64,000 nt of DNA from Hominimerdicola alba (GCF_900109655.1 NZ_FOAT01000006.1:1-64000), one strand, 5' to 3'; positions 53,950 to 63,086 are shown, counted from the stretch's first letter. Numbers and translations: made by a program. Notes: generated from the letters alone by a model not told the origin.

Positions 53950-54111
53950 GTGGTTTTCAACGATTTTGGTTAATATCACATTATTCTTGTGCATATCATA
54001 CAAAATTTTCATCTGACTTTTATCAAGCAAAATGATAATTATCAAATGTCCTGCTTTGCATTCATATTAATATTATTAAACTTTAAGCTCTTTTTACTCA
54101 AATCCTAAAAG

Positions 54112-54143
54112 CAAAAAAGCGCAGTATCATAACATACTGCGCT
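54112..54143 (-). terminator. Terminator of the CE12-type gene
   Basis: AGCGCAGTAT and ATACTGCGCT form a 10-bp stem over 6 nt, followed on the minus strand by T6. Confidence 0.85.
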
Positions 54144-54244
54144 TATATAAATATGTCCGATCAAGCTTCATTATGTCTCGCAAGCTCCTGATAAATAATA
54201 TGATCCCCTGCACCAAGCGGTACAGAGGATCATATGTGATCAGC

Positions 54245-57200
54245 TTAGATAAGTCTTTCCGAGATCTTCAGACCAAGGGTCTTAGTCTCTTCAGCGAGTA
54301 TGTCAGCTATCAGCTCACATCCCTTTACGCTGAGATGTGTGTTATCTATCGTTGTCCTTGTTTCATCGAGGTAGCAGTGCAGTTCTGCAGTTGCTTCCTC
54401 ACCGCCCTCTTCGTAAAGCTTGTTATAAAGCTCTGCGGTCTTGGTGGTCATATCGATAACGGGGATATTGTATTTCTTGCCAAGTGCCACAACAGCATCG
54501 GAATACTGCTTGTGTTCCTCGATCATTGCTGTACCGTCCTTGGCGCGTCTGGATACAGGTGTTACCAGCACAGCAGTTGCGCCCTTTTCCTGTGCGACCT
54601 TGACGTACTTGTTAAGCAGCATCCATTCATAGGAGTACTGTCCGTTGGGATTTTTACCTTCGCCGTCCAGTGTGGAGAATTCCAGATAAGGATAAGCAGC
54701 GTGCTGAGGTTCAGCTGTTCTTTCATCGTTGTGACCGAACTGAATGAACAGATAATCGCCCTTGCCTATTGAATCACACAGTATCTTGTACTCGGGATCA
54801 TTCATGAAACTGCGTGAGCTTCTTCCTGCCCTTGCAAGGTTTGTGACATTTACGCCCTCAAACTGCTCTCCAAGCTTCATGCCCCAGCCGCAGCTGCCCT
54901 TGCTTTCGGTGGTTTCAGGCTTGTAATTGCATACGGTGGAGTCGCCGACGATATAGACATTTCCCGAGAATACAAAGTCATCGGCTTCATAATTGCCGTG
55001 ATTTACAGATGCTTCGGGCTGTACAGTAACACTGAATGATCTTGCGTTGATATTGCTTGTATCCCACTTGCCGTTTATCTTAGCGCAGATGACCATTCTG
55101 TAGGTCTGGCCTGCTGTGAGCTTGGGCGAAGTGAAATAGGTAGTTTCTGCGGGGATATCCTGTTTTACTATCTGCCATTTGCCCGAGAGATATACAGCTA
55201 CGCCGTACTGCTGAGCGCCCTTTACCGCAGACCATCTGAGCCTGAACTGGTGGGTCTCTTCGCTGTGTTCAACAGCTGACAGAATAGGATATCTGCCTAC
55301 AGTGCTCTGGGAGGATACAACTATAGCGTTGGAGAAGTCTGTTATCCACTTGCCGTTGCACTTTGGAATAACAGCGATCCAATACTCCCTGCCTTCGGTA
55401 AGTCCGTTAAGTACAAAGGAAGTATCTTCGCAATTGTACAGCAGCTGCCACTTGCCGTTCACATATCCTGCGATACCGTATCTTTCAGCGTCTTCTACCG
55501 GTGCCCAGCTGAGATTTACAGCGTTTATTGCTTTGGTATATGTCAAAGCGGGAGCTTTGTATTTGAGCTTGCTGAGTGCGATATGCTCTCTGAAGAGCTC
55601 TTCGCCGCAGACAACGCAGTAATACACTTCATCATAACCGCCGTCGCTCAAATAAGTGGGCTTTACATAGTTCTCGATAACTTTATTGCCCATAGTGTGT
55701 CCAACTGCCTCAACGAAGGTTTCAGCCTTTGTTATCTCGTTTTCACCATTCTCATCGGTGAAATACCTGTCATTGGACGCATCGTACCAGTAGCCGATAC
55801 TTCCGCCCTCGGTGCAGGAAGGTGCTACGGCTTCAACGTAAGTCAATTCAAACTTAGGTACAGATACAGTCATTGTACAGCTGTAAACATTGTCTTCAAA
55901 CAAGATAGCAGCGATATACATGATCTTACCATCTGCTGCGTAGGTAGGTTCAGCGATGACCTTAGAAGTCACATCAGCTTCGAAGTAAACAATATCTCCG
56001 CATTCCTCGCAAACTATCTTAGCGCTTGCGGTGAGATCATCGTTCCATATCCATTCGGGCTGACCATAGCTGTGACCTTTGGCTTCAATTACCCAGGAAT
56101 TTTCAGCTATCTCGGTGTATACACCATTTTCAAGTTTATAGTACTTGTTGTCAGGACCCTTGTAGTATTCGCTGTTGCCGGCTTCAGTGCAGGTAGGTTC
56201 CTTGGCTTCGGTCTTTATGTAGGTGACAGGTGCCTGTTCGTCAGCATTGCCCCAGACAAGTATGTGTTCTTTTTGACCAAGACACTGGTACATGATGGAC
56301 TTGTAGGATTTTTCGTTGATATGATCCCATTTGAAATTGTGAGCTGTGATGTAGTCGGCATTAAGATGATTATATGTAATGGTCTTACAATAGTAATCAC
56401 CTTTATACATGAAAAACAGATCATAGGTGCCATGATAATCCGGTTCTGCCGCCTTGATGGCATCAGCGTTTGCAGCAAGCCATGCCTTTGCATCTTCCGG
56501 AGATACATCGGTCATTTTTTCAACAGCCTCTTTTATTGAATCGACTGTAACAAAGCTGCCTGCATTCCTCTTTTTTTCCTCTTTTTTATATACAGCTTCA
56601 AACATATAAGGATCGTTCTTTGTGCCGCTGCCGCTTACGCATACGAGACCGAGAGGTGTCAGCGAACCGTCTTCATTGGCAATGCCGATAGTGAAGCTGC
56701 CTGAACTGTTAGGAGCATTAAACATGAATTTGTATCCGCACTGAAGGTCATAACTGTCATAATCCAGCTTTGCTCTGTCAGCGGATATAACGTTTCCTAT
56801 CCTTAAAGATGTTTTGCCGTCAAAGAAATGATCATCGGAGTTTATGAAAATCTCAGCACCGATAGGGATATCAATGTCAGGTGTGATGATTATGACAGAT
56901 TCATCATCGGTGGTTTCCTCATCAGTTGTCTCTGCATCGGTCGTTTCAGCGTCGGTGGTTTCTTCGTCAGCGGTCTCCTGATCTGTAGTTTCCGAATCAG
57001 TAGCTTCAGTGTCGTTCGTATTGCTGCCGTTATTGGAATCGTTTACACTTTCGGACGCGGTATTGTCCTCATCTGCAGTAACAGTTTCAGTCTCATCGCT
57101 GCTTGTTATATCCTCTGAAGTTTCAGCTTTCTCATTTCTGTCAGAGTGATCTGTTCCCGGCTTCTCATTTTTCGGCCCGATACCCTCTGCAATGGCAGCA

Positions 57201-57331
57201 CCTGTTGTAAGTGCACTGCCGAAGTTTACCGGTGCTGTGCCGGAAGCCAGCAGCAGAGCGAGCATTCCTGCAAGGATCCTTTTTGATTTCATATTCTTGT
57301 AGTCCATATTCTTTTTCAACTGTCCTTTCAT
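54245..57331 (-). CDS. Large secreted protein with C-terminal CE12-like acetylesterase
   Basis: 1028 aa. Signal peptide, then an acidic Thr/Glu/Asp-rich linker (repeated DAETTDEETT units), a domain rich in Cys pairs (ECG, CVVCGEEL), two fibronectin III-like modules (about 610-790) and a C-terminal SGNH domain: VGDSTVCNY, FGHND, DNTHLSVKG. This last matches rhamnogalacturonan acetylesterases (CE12), which remove acetyl groups from pectin. No dockerin or sorting signal is visible. The start is uncertain: ATGs at 57331, 57307 and 57292 are in frame and none has a good ribosome site; the last fits best as the start of the signal peptide. Confidence 0.85.
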   Translation of the reverse strand: MKGQLKKNMDYKNMKSKRILAGMLALLLASGTAPVNFGSALTTGAAIAEGIGPKNEKPGTDHSDRNEKAETSEDITSSDETETVTADEDNTASESVNDSNNGSNTNDTEATDSETTDQETADEETTDAETTDAETTDEETTDDESVIIITPDIDIPIGAEIFINSDDHFFDGKTSLRIGNVISADRAKLDYDSYDLQCGYKFMFNAPNSSGSFTIGIANEDGSLTPLGLVCVSGSGTKNDPYMFEAVYKKEEKKRNAGSFVTVDSIKEAVEKMTDVSPEDAKAWLAANADAIKAAEPDYHGTYDLFFMYKGDYYCKTITYNHLNADYITAHNFKWDHINEKSYKSIMYQCLGQKEHILVWGNADEQAPVTYIKTEAKEPTCTEAGNSEYYKGPDNKYYKLENGVYTEIAENSWVIEAKGHSYGQPEWIWNDDLTASAKIVCEECGDIVYFEADVTSKVIAEPTYAADGKIMYIAAILFEDNVYSCTMTVSVPKFELTYVEAVAPSCTEGGSIGYWYDASNDRYFTDENGENEITKAETFVEAVGHTMGNKVIENYVKPTYLSDGGYDEVYYCVVCGEELFREHIALSKLKYKAPALTYTKAINAVNLSWAPVEDAERYGIAGYVNGKWQLLYNCEDTSFVLNGLTEGREYWIAVIPKCNGKWITDFSNAIVVSSQSTVGRYPILSAVEHSEETHQFRLRWSAVKGAQQYGVAVYLSGKWQIVKQDIPAETTYFTSPKLTAGQTYRMVICAKINGKWDTSNINARSFSVTVQPEASVNHGNYEADDFVFSGNVYIVGDSTVCNYKPETTESKGSCGWGMKLGEQFEGVNVTNLARAGRSSRSFMNDPEYKILCDSIGKGDYLFIQFGHNDERTAEPQHAAYPYLEFSTLDGEGKNPNGQYSYEWMLLNKYVKVAQEKGATAVLVTPVSRRAKDGTAMIEEHKQYSDAVVALGKKYNIPVIDMTTKTAELYNKLYEEGGEEATAELHCYLDETRTTIDNTHLSVKGCELIADILAEETKTLGLKISERLI

Positions 57332-57574
57332 GTTATTAGACCATACTTAAATGTACTTAATAAACAACCCGACCTGAACAGATCAATTATTATGAGCGCA
57401 GGGACAGATGCCGTTAAAACTATTTTTCATCACCAAAATACGTAAGAACGGCTTTATGATTTGTTAAGCTGCTGCGTTCATCATGCAAGCTGAAATCGTT
57501 GCTCAGGCTAATGAATGATGCTGTGGTCTTGCCAGAAATTGCGCTATTTCCGCTGATCACAGTGAATTGAGTAT

Positions 57575-57603
57575 ATTATATCACAAAAACATAGTTTCGT
57601 CAA
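57575..57603 (-). promoter_or_regulatory. Sigma-A promoter of the CE12-type gene
   Basis: On the minus strand TTGACG, 17-nt spacer, perfect TATAAT. Confidence 0.75.
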
Positions 57604-57737
57604 TGGTTGAATTGAAAATGATATGCAGAATATCACATCATTTTACAGTGGCTTCATATTAACTTTACGTGAACATAACAGCTGTTGTTAAGCAGATACG
57701 CGGTTTTTCTTTCCTGCGCCCCTTCAAATATATATAA

Positions 57738-57768
57738 AAATGCGCCCACAAAATTTTGTGAGCGCATA
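57738..57768 (-). terminator. Terminator of glmU
   Basis: ATGCGC-CCACAAAA and TTTTGTG-A-GCGCAT pair with one bulge; the minus strand continues T-rich. Confidence 0.75.
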
Positions 57769-57793
57769 TTAATATTTTTTTAAGTTTTAAAAA

Positions 57794-59209
57794 TCAGTCC
57801 TTGTGAGCGTCCTCAAATTTCTTAGTGCGGGCAGCCAGTTTCTTCTTGGCGTAGTCTTCCTTGATAACAGCCTGACCGCGTTCGATCGCCAGGGCATCCG
57901 CAGGGACATCACCAGTGATAGTAGAACCTGCGGCAGTGTACGCACCTCTGCCGATGCATACGGGCGCAACCAGATTCGTATTGCAGCCGATGAACGCATT
58001 GTCCTCGATAACAGTGCGGAACTTCTTCTCGCCGTCATAGTTAGCTGTAGCCACGCCGCAGCCGAAGTTTACATTGCTGCCGACATCCGAATCTCCCACA
58101 TAAGTAAGGTGAGAAACGGAAGTGCCCTCGCCGATGGTGGAGTTCTTTATCTCTACGAAATCGCCTATCTTAACGTCCTTGCATACGTGAGAATCGGGTC
58201 TCAGCTGAACGAAAGGACCTATCTTGGCATTGTCGTCAACAACAGCGTCATAAGCCTGAACATTATTAAGCGTTACGCCGTTGCCGATAACGGTATTTTC
58301 CAGTATGCAGTTCCTGCCTATAACGCAGTCCTCACCGATAACGGTATTTCCTCTCAGCTCGGTACCGGCCTCTATGCGTGTGCCTCTGCCGATGGTTACA
58401 TTTCTGCCAACGGATACGCCGTCAAGGCAGGTGAACTCGATGCCGTCATCAAGCCATCTGTTGATTATCTCCATTCTTGCGATATCGTTCAGTTTCAGCA
58501 GACCGCGTCTGTCATTTGCGCCCAGAGCAACATTGGGGTTAAGGGAGATGAAAGCGTCAGCCGCCTTGCCCTTGTTTATCATAAGCTCAACGCAGTCGGT
58601 GAGGTAGTACTCGCCCTGAGAATTATTGGGCTGTATCTCGAAAAGAACTTCCAGCAGGTCAGCTGTCTTGAACCAGTAACAGCCTGAGTTTATCTCCTTG
58701 ACGGAAAGCTGGTCTGCGTTGCAGTCCTTGTGCTCAACTATACCTGAGATACCGTGCTTTGTACGGATAACTCTGCCGTAGCCCGTAGCGTCCTCAACAA
58801 CGGAAGTGACAACAGTAACACCGCAGTTCTTCTGCAGATGGAGCTTCAAAGCACCATCTATGGTAGCCGCATCGATAAAAGGAGCGTCGCCGCAGAGCAC
58901 CAGAGTATTGCCGTCTGTATTAGCCTTTAGGAATTCCTCAGCCATCATGACCGCATGACCTGTACCCAGTCTCTCGGACTGTAATACAGTGCTTACCTTA
59001 GCCTTTGAAGTTCTCTTTTCAACATAAGCATCTATCTGTTCGCCGGCAAAGCCCTTTACGATGCATATCTCGTCAAGACCTGCGTCCTCGCAGGCACTCA
59101 TTACCCATTCAAGCATAGGCTCGCCAACAACATTGCAAAGTGCCTTGGGCGAATTTATCTTCATTCGCTTGCCCTGACCGCCTGCCAGTATAATAACATT
59201 ATTAGACAT
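57794..59209 (-). CDS. glmU: Bifunctional UDP-GlcNAc pyrophosphorylase / GlcN-1-P acetyltransferase
   Basis: 471 aa, full length. The N-terminal uridylyltransferase has LAGGQGKRMK...PKAL and the GTGHAVM motif. The C-terminal half is a left-handed beta-helix of hexapeptide repeats (VIGEDCVIGRNCILENTVIG) with the acetyltransferase sites near YDGEKKF. It makes UDP-GlcNAc for the cell wall in two steps. The last Ala of LxAGxGTRM is Gly, an accepted variation. GGGGGATA precedes ATG 59209; a longer frame from 59266 has no ribosome site. Confidence 0.96.
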   Translation of the reverse strand: MSNNVIILAGGQGKRMKINSPKALCNVVGEPMLEWVMSACEDAGLDEICIVKGFAGEQIDAYVEKRTSKAKVSTVLQSERLGTGHAVMMAEEFLKANTDGNTLVLCGDAPFIDAATIDGALKLHLQKNCGVTVVTSVVEDATGYGRVIRTKHGISGIVEHKDCNADQLSVKEINSGCYWFKTADLLEVLFEIQPNNSQGEYYLTDCVELMINKGKAADAFISLNPNVALGANDRRGLLKLNDIARMEIINRWLDDGIEFTCLDGVSVGRNVTIGRGTRIEAGTELRGNTVIGEDCVIGRNCILENTVIGNGVTLNNVQAYDAVVDDNAKIGPFVQLRPDSHVCKDVKIGDFVEIKNSTIGEGTSVSHLTYVGDSDVGSNVNFGCGVATANYDGEKKFRTVIEDNAFIGCNTNLVAPVCIGRGAYTAAGSTITGDVPADALAIERGQAVIKEDYAKKKLAARTKKFEDAHKD

Positions 59210-59275
59210 AAGTATCCCCCTCAAAATCATACATAAAACCGCCGCATTCCTGTGCTGACGGCACATTACCTGTCT

Positions 59276-59304
59276 ATTATAATACTTTTATACATTCAAG
59301 TCAA
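59276..59304 (-). promoter_or_regulatory. Sigma-A promoter of glmU
   Basis: On the minus strand TTGACT, 17-nt spacer, perfect TATAAT. Confidence 0.85.
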
Positions 59305-59371
59305 GGTGTAAAATTATCGAATTTTGCCGCGTAACACAGCCTGTTTCCGTTATTATAATGTTCTGCCGGAG

Positions 59372-59597
59372 TAGTACACCCGATGGGGTGTGTAATGCGG
59401 AGATAGTACAGTAGTACACTTGGTAATACACTGAATATCCGAAAACGATGAATGATTCTGTATGTAATACACATTGATTGAGCGGATATAGATATTTAAA
59501 TTGTGAAATATGCCGAAAATCTACCTAACCTATTGACAAATAAAGGCATGAGTGGTAAACTCTAAGTGTACTACGACAGATAATACACCTAGTACAC
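59372..59597 (+). promoter_or_regulatory. Cluster of TA(G/A)TACAC octamers, candidate operator array
   Basis: Perfect copies occur at 59372, 59412, 59424, 59465, 59581 and 59590 on the plus strand and at 59566 (as GTGTACTA) on the minus strand, plus a near copy at 59404. They lie on both sides of the promoter at 59533-59561; the last pair (59566 and 59590) forms an inverted repeat just after the -10. This looks like cooperative repressor or activator binding. Confidence 0.6.
59533..59561 (+). promoter_or_regulatory. Sigma-A promoter of the small lipoprotein operon
   Basis: TTGACA, 17-nt spacer, TAAACT. Confidence 0.75.
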
Positions 59598-59672
59598 ACA
59601 GGACGAATGAAACGAAACAACAAGACAGCCCCCACATAAATAAAAGAAACGGGGACAGAAAGGAAGGACGAC

Positions 59673-59792
59673 ATGAGAGAGTTGATGATATTTGCAGTAA
59701 GCATACTTGGGATATGCCTGTTGCTTGCAGGACAGGAATTCAGAAGAGTTCGCAAGTGGGATATGGACGAGGACGAAGAGAGCAGCATCTGA
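59673..59792 (+). CDS. 39-aa membrane peptide
   Basis: The sequence begins MRELMIFAVSILGICLLLAG and continues with a charged tail (RRVRKW, then DEDEESS). It has one hydrophobic helix and a cytoplasmic-type basic/acidic end. AAGGAAGG lies just five bases before the ATG, one of the best ribosome sites in the region, and the gene is the first of the lipoprotein operon, 19 bp before the next start. I take it as a real small protein; function unknown. Confidence 0.65.
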   Translation: MRELMIFAVSILGICLLLAGQEFRRVRKWDMDEDEESSI

Positions 59793-59811
59793 AAGAACAG
59801 GAGACAACAAA

Positions 59812-60267
59812 ATGAAAAAGATAATAGCACTGACTGCCGCTGTGGTCTTTGCTCTGGGACTGACAGCCTGCGGAAATAAGAAAGAATTAGCAGAGAAAAG
59901 TCAGAGCACAGTATTCACCGAAGCGGATTTTTGTGAAGCTCAGGCAGATATAAAGAACAGCCTGAAAGACATCGACTGTGTCACCTTAAACATAGACTAC
60001 AATGGTGATGAAGTAAGCACGGATGAAGATACCTTGGCTACACTGAATAATGATCTCGGGCTGAGAGACGACGAGCGGTACACCGACTATATGGTCTTCA
60101 CAGTTGATTACAGACAGTCATACAGCCCACTGGCGCTGATAAAGGCTACTATCCGCAGCGGAAATGCCTGCGTGGATATCTCAGAGAGAAAGATGAATCT
60201 AACGCTGGCAAGAAAAAGCGACGGAGATTGGGAAACAGCCGAAGTCAGCTACACAGATGCAGGCTGA
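59812..60267 (+). CDS. Small lipoprotein, paralogue family member 1
   Basis: 151 aa. Lipoprotein signal peptide with lipobox LTAC-G (Cys about 20), then an acidic domain containing NGDEVSTDEDTLATLN and a closing KSDGDWETAEV. The pattern GDE-s-t/s...(E/D)...L followed by DGDWE/NGEWE recurs in the genes at 60846, 61687 and 62554, showing a paralogous family. It would be anchored on the outer face of the membrane. AGGAGA precedes ATG 59812. Confidence 0.85.
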   Translation: MKKIIALTAAVVFALGLTACGNKKELAEKSQSTVFTEADFCEAQADIKNSLKDIDCVTLNIDYNGDEVSTDEDTLATLNNDLGLRDDERYTDYMVFTVDYRQSYSPLALIKATIRSGNACVDISERKMNLTLARKSDGDWETAEVSYTDAG

Positions 60268-60358
60268 GGGCAGGACGAAAGAACGGAGAAAACAAAAAAG
60301 ACAGCAGCAACAACAGCCGCGGCAGGTAATGATCACGGAATTCGGCTAAGGAGAAAAA

Positions 60359-60433
60359 ATGAAAAAAAGCAGATCACTTGCGGCGGTGACAGCTATTCCC
60401 GCCGCCTGCGGTCTATCGGGAGGAACACAATGA
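60359..60433 (+). pseudogene. Orphan lipoprotein signal peptide (24 codons), decayed family member
   Basis: After TAAGGAGA the frame reads MKKSRSLAAVTAIPAACGLS and stops six codons later, overlapping the next start (ATGA). It is a complete lipoprotein leader with lipobox IPAAC-G but no mature domain. I read it as the stub of a deleted paralogue; an active short leader peptide is an alternative. Confidence 0.5.
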
Positions 60434-60825
60434 AGAATATATATGTTATGATAGCAGTGGCCGTGATATCAAGCCTAATGTTCGGGGGCTGTTATATGGA
60501 CGGCAGAGGTACATATTACCCCGATGTAACAGAGATGACAAAGAATTTAGAGAAAAAAGGCTATGACGTAAGTACCGATGAGATAAAAAAAGACGATGAC
60601 ACCATTACTGTTCTCAACGGAAAAAAAGATGACGAGTACATTGAATTCTTCTGGTTCGATACCGAAAAATACGTTGATGAGTATGTTGAGGAAATGAAAA
60701 AAGACAACAGCGAATATGATACTATCAGTTGGATAACAAACGATAAGAAATTCGGCAACATCGCATATTGCGGCACCGAAAAAGCGATTGACTGTTCGGG
60801 CGTTCAGGTGGTTGAGGTAAAGTGA
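60430..60825 (+). CDS. Small lipoprotein
   Basis: 131 aa. Signal peptide with lipobox MFGGC-Y; the mature part is small and charged (EFFWFDTEKYVDEYVEEMKK) and ends GVQVVEVK. It does not share the GDE/DWE pattern of its neighbours clearly. GGGAGGA precedes the ATG and the start overlaps the stop of the leader-peptide stub. Confidence 0.8.
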   Translation: MKNIYVMIAVAVISSLMFGGCYMDGRGTYYPDVTEMTKNLEKKGYDVSTDEIKKDDDTITVLNGKKDDEYIEFFWFDTEKYVDEYVEEMKKDNSEYDTISWITNDKKFGNIAYCGTEKAIDCSGVQVVEVK

Positions 60826-60845
60826 CGGCAGCTAAGGAGAGAGAA

Positions 60846-61652
60846 ATGAAAAAGTTTATAGCACTTTCAGCAGCGGCAGTCATGGCACTGACAATGACGG
60901 GCTGCGGAACTAATCTTTATATTGACGGTACATCGGACGTGTACAGCGCTGAGGAACTTGCAAGTGCCGCAAATTGTATCACGACCAAATGCATCACAGA
61001 AAAAGAATCCAATTTTGAATGTCAGTTCATGGGGGATATTTCATACAGCGATACTGCCAAGTATGTAAAGATATATAAGTACAAAAACGGCGAAGATACC
61101 AATGACATCAGCGGAGATTACCTTACATTCAGGGTCAAGATGCGCAGCGCGAAAACACCCTCTAATATAATTGAGGCAATAGCTGATAATCCTTTTGATA
61201 TTGAGGGCTTTCAGGGATATTTCGGTACAACTGTCCTTGGTGCCTTTATCGTTGAAAATGACGAAAACGGCGATTGGAAATATATATGTGATTGCTCGGC
61301 GGAGTATGATTATGAGAACGGACCTGCAAAATGGGAATCAGATATATATAATGCCAAAGAAAGAACAGCCGCCGCTGAAGCTATGGAGTACTGGTTCGAT
61401 CATAAGGAAAGCTTTGAGGGCGAACTGCTCGATATCAGGTATGTAGGCGATGAAAGCGCTTCTCAAGAAGAACTGGATAAGCTCAATAAGAGCAAAGGCA
61501 CTGAATATGATGGCTGTATGAAAATGCACGCCGATCTTTATTCAGCTGAAAAAGCTGATATCGTAAAAGACACAGAATGGCTTGTGGCAAGGCAGAACGG
61601 CGAATGGGAAGTAGTGGAATGTGATCTTCCCGAAGCATCCAAAGCAGAATGA
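60846..61652 (+). CDS. Small lipoprotein, paralogue family member 2
   Basis: 268 aa. Lipobox MTGC-G (Cys about 20). It appears to contain two related halves: FMGDISYSDTAKYV ... and RYVGDESASQEELDKLNKSKG with RQNGEWEVVECDLP. The second half aligns closely with the end of the next protein. AAGGAGAGAG precedes ATG 60846; the frame start at 60822 is an overlap with the previous gene. Confidence 0.85.
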   Translation: MKKFIALSAAAVMALTMTGCGTNLYIDGTSDVYSAEELASAANCITTKCITEKESNFECQFMGDISYSDTAKYVKIYKYKNGEDTNDISGDYLTFRVKMRSAKTPSNIIEAIADNPFDIEGFQGYFGTTVLGAFIVENDENGDWKYICDCSAEYDYENGPAKWESDIYNAKERTAAAEAMEYWFDHKESFEGELLDIRYVGDESASQEELDKLNKSKGTEYDGCMKMHADLYSAEKADIVKDTEWLVARQNGEWEVVECDLPEASKAE

Positions 61653-61686
61653 TGTTTAGCTGTCGGCACAAAAGGAGAAACATGAT

Positions 61687-62526
61687 ATGAAAAAGATCAT
61701 AGCGATAGCGGCAGCGGTCGTTTGTCTGATCGGTGGAGCTTTAGCTGTTTGGGCTTTATCGTCACACCGCAGTATTGATAAGATCACAAAAGGCGGATCT
61801 TCGATATATTCCGATGAGGATTTTGATGCTGTTACAGAAGATATAAAGTGCTTTATGGAAAGACTTCATGTCACTGTTTTGAGCAGTTCCTATCTGGGCG
61901 ACAGCGAGTCTTCACAGGAATTCTACAAAAGAGAAGCTATGATATATCACTACAATGAAACCAATGAGATAGCTGCATATGATGATATAGATTGTATGGT
62001 ATATCATCTCCGCTATAAGTGTACTGTAACACCACGTTCGATATGGGAAGCTTTGCGCGATATAGGTTTCAGCGAGCGTTTTAAAGAGTATGACGTAACG
62101 TATCTTTATGCCAGGACAGGCAGCGAAAACTGGGAATTAGTCAACGAGTTCTACAACGATGGTGATAATAAATATTCGTTTTCTCCAAGCGTAAATACCG
62201 GCGATTCAAAAATATATAAATTCGATGATATACTCTGGGCAGTTACCGATATTGCAGAGATAGTTATCGATAATAAGGAATATGAGGGTTACTGCATAGT
62301 TCACGGAGTATATGCAGGCGATGAGTTCGCTTCAAACGAAGCGCTGGATAAGATAAATAAAGAGAACGGCACGAACTATACAGATTGCATGAAGATATAT
62401 GCCGATGTCTATTCTTCGGAAGACAAGACTATACTGACAGATACCGAATGGTATCTAGCAAAAAAAGGTGACGAAGACTGGGAAATAGCAGAATACAATA
62501 TCCCCGGGAAACCAACAGCAGAATGA
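61687..62526 (+). CDS. Family member 3, N-terminal anchor without lipobox
   Basis: 279 aa. Same two-part plan as member 2: YLGDSESSQEFYK ... and YAGDEFASNEALDKINKENG followed by KKGDEDWEIAEYNIPG. The N-terminus has a hydrophobic helix but no lipobox Cys where relatives have one, so it is probably a membrane-anchored or secreted variant. AAAGGAGA lies upstream; an overlapping ATG at 61682 is out of frame. Confidence 0.82.
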   Translation: MKKIIAIAAAVVCLIGGALAVWALSSHRSIDKITKGGSSIYSDEDFDAVTEDIKCFMERLHVTVLSSSYLGDSESSQEFYKREAMIYHYNETNEIAAYDDIDCMVYHLRYKCTVTPRSIWEALRDIGFSERFKEYDVTYLYARTGSENWELVNEFYNDGDNKYSFSPSVNTGDSKIYKFDDILWAVTDIAEIVIDNKEYEGYCIVHGVYAGDEFASNEALDKINKENGTNYTDCMKIYADVYSSEDKTILTDTEWYLAKKGDEDWEIAEYNIPGKPTAE

Positions 62527-62553
62527 TATCCTGCTGAAAAAAAGGAGAACCAT

Positions 62554-62997
62554 ATGAAAAAACTTGTATTGATCGCTGTTGCTGCGGCAATGGCATTCAC
62601 ACTCACAGGCTGTGGCAAAAATGCGGTAGAAGCCAGTGTGATCTCGGAGAAATATACCGAAGAAGAAACATCTGCCGCAGTAGAGGAGATCGTAAATACA
62701 TATGAGCTTAACGGAAAACAGACAGACTCTGTGCGGTATCTCGGCGACGAGGTGTGTACAGACGAGGTCATAGATAAGCTAATTGAAATGGGTATGTTTG
62801 AGAAAGAATGCGGCGTTGAAGACTGCATGGGCTTTGAGGTCGATTATCACTTTTCAAGAAAACCTATTGTTGCGATCAGGGCGATCATGGGTGGCAAATT
62901 TGATTTTGATGAACATGAAAATGTACAGGTGTGGTTGATAAAACAGCCCGAGGACGGTAAATGGATCATTTCCACGACGGGTATAGACGTTATATAG
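62554..62997 (+). CDS. Small lipoprotein, paralogue family member 4
   Basis: 147 aa. Lipobox LTGC-G, then RYLGDEVCTDEVIDKL and CMGFEVDYHFSRKPIVAIRA, the latter resembling MVFTVDYRQSYSPLALIKA of member 1. It ends with DGKWIISTTG. AAAGGAG precedes the ATG. It closes the lipoprotein series; a GntR regulator follows after 89 bp. Confidence 0.85.
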   Translation: MKKLVLIAVAAAMAFTLTGCGKNAVEASVISEKYTEEETSAAVEEIVNTYELNGKQTDSVRYLGDEVCTDEVIDKLIEMGMFEKECGVEDCMGFEVDYHFSRKPIVAIRAIMGGKFDFDEHENVQVWLIKQPEDGKWIISTTGIDVI

Positions 62998-63086
62998 ATA
63001 TAGAGAACGTCGGGGGCATAAACCGCATTTGAATAAATACAGCATATAATGAGACAACAAAAACATTTCCGAGAGGAGGAAAGCTC

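Larger units (their letters stand above)
53821..54244 (-). other. Upstream region of the CE2-type gene
   Basis: It holds the promoter at 53922-53949 and a leader with two hairpins, a perfect one at 53884-53911 (GAAGTATCCC type) and one at 53844-53864 (CGCACC/GGTGCG). The left half (54000-54110) is AT-rich without genes and ends in the terminator of the next gene. Confidence 0.6.
57332..57793 (-). other. Long leader of the CE12-type gene and glmU terminator
   Basis: The promoter at 57575-57603 gives a leader of about 235 nt, long for this window. It has several possible stems but matches no riboswitch I recognise. 57605-57735 is AT-rich without genes. Confidence 0.5.
59210..59672. other. Divergent regulatory region between glmU and the lipoprotein operon
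   Basis: It holds the glmU promoter (minus), the lipoprotein-operon promoter (plus) and an array of TARTACAC octamers. No gene is supported; an 87-codon frame at 59552-59815 overlaps the real 39-aa gene and has no ribosome site. Confidence 0.7.

Noticed and set aside
55583-56539. 318-codon plus-strand frame
   Set aside because: Antisense shadow of the CE12-type gene; no start signal.
59552-59815. 87-codon plus-strand frame
   Set aside because: It overlaps the 39-aa gene, which has the ribosome site, and its start lies inside the promoter.
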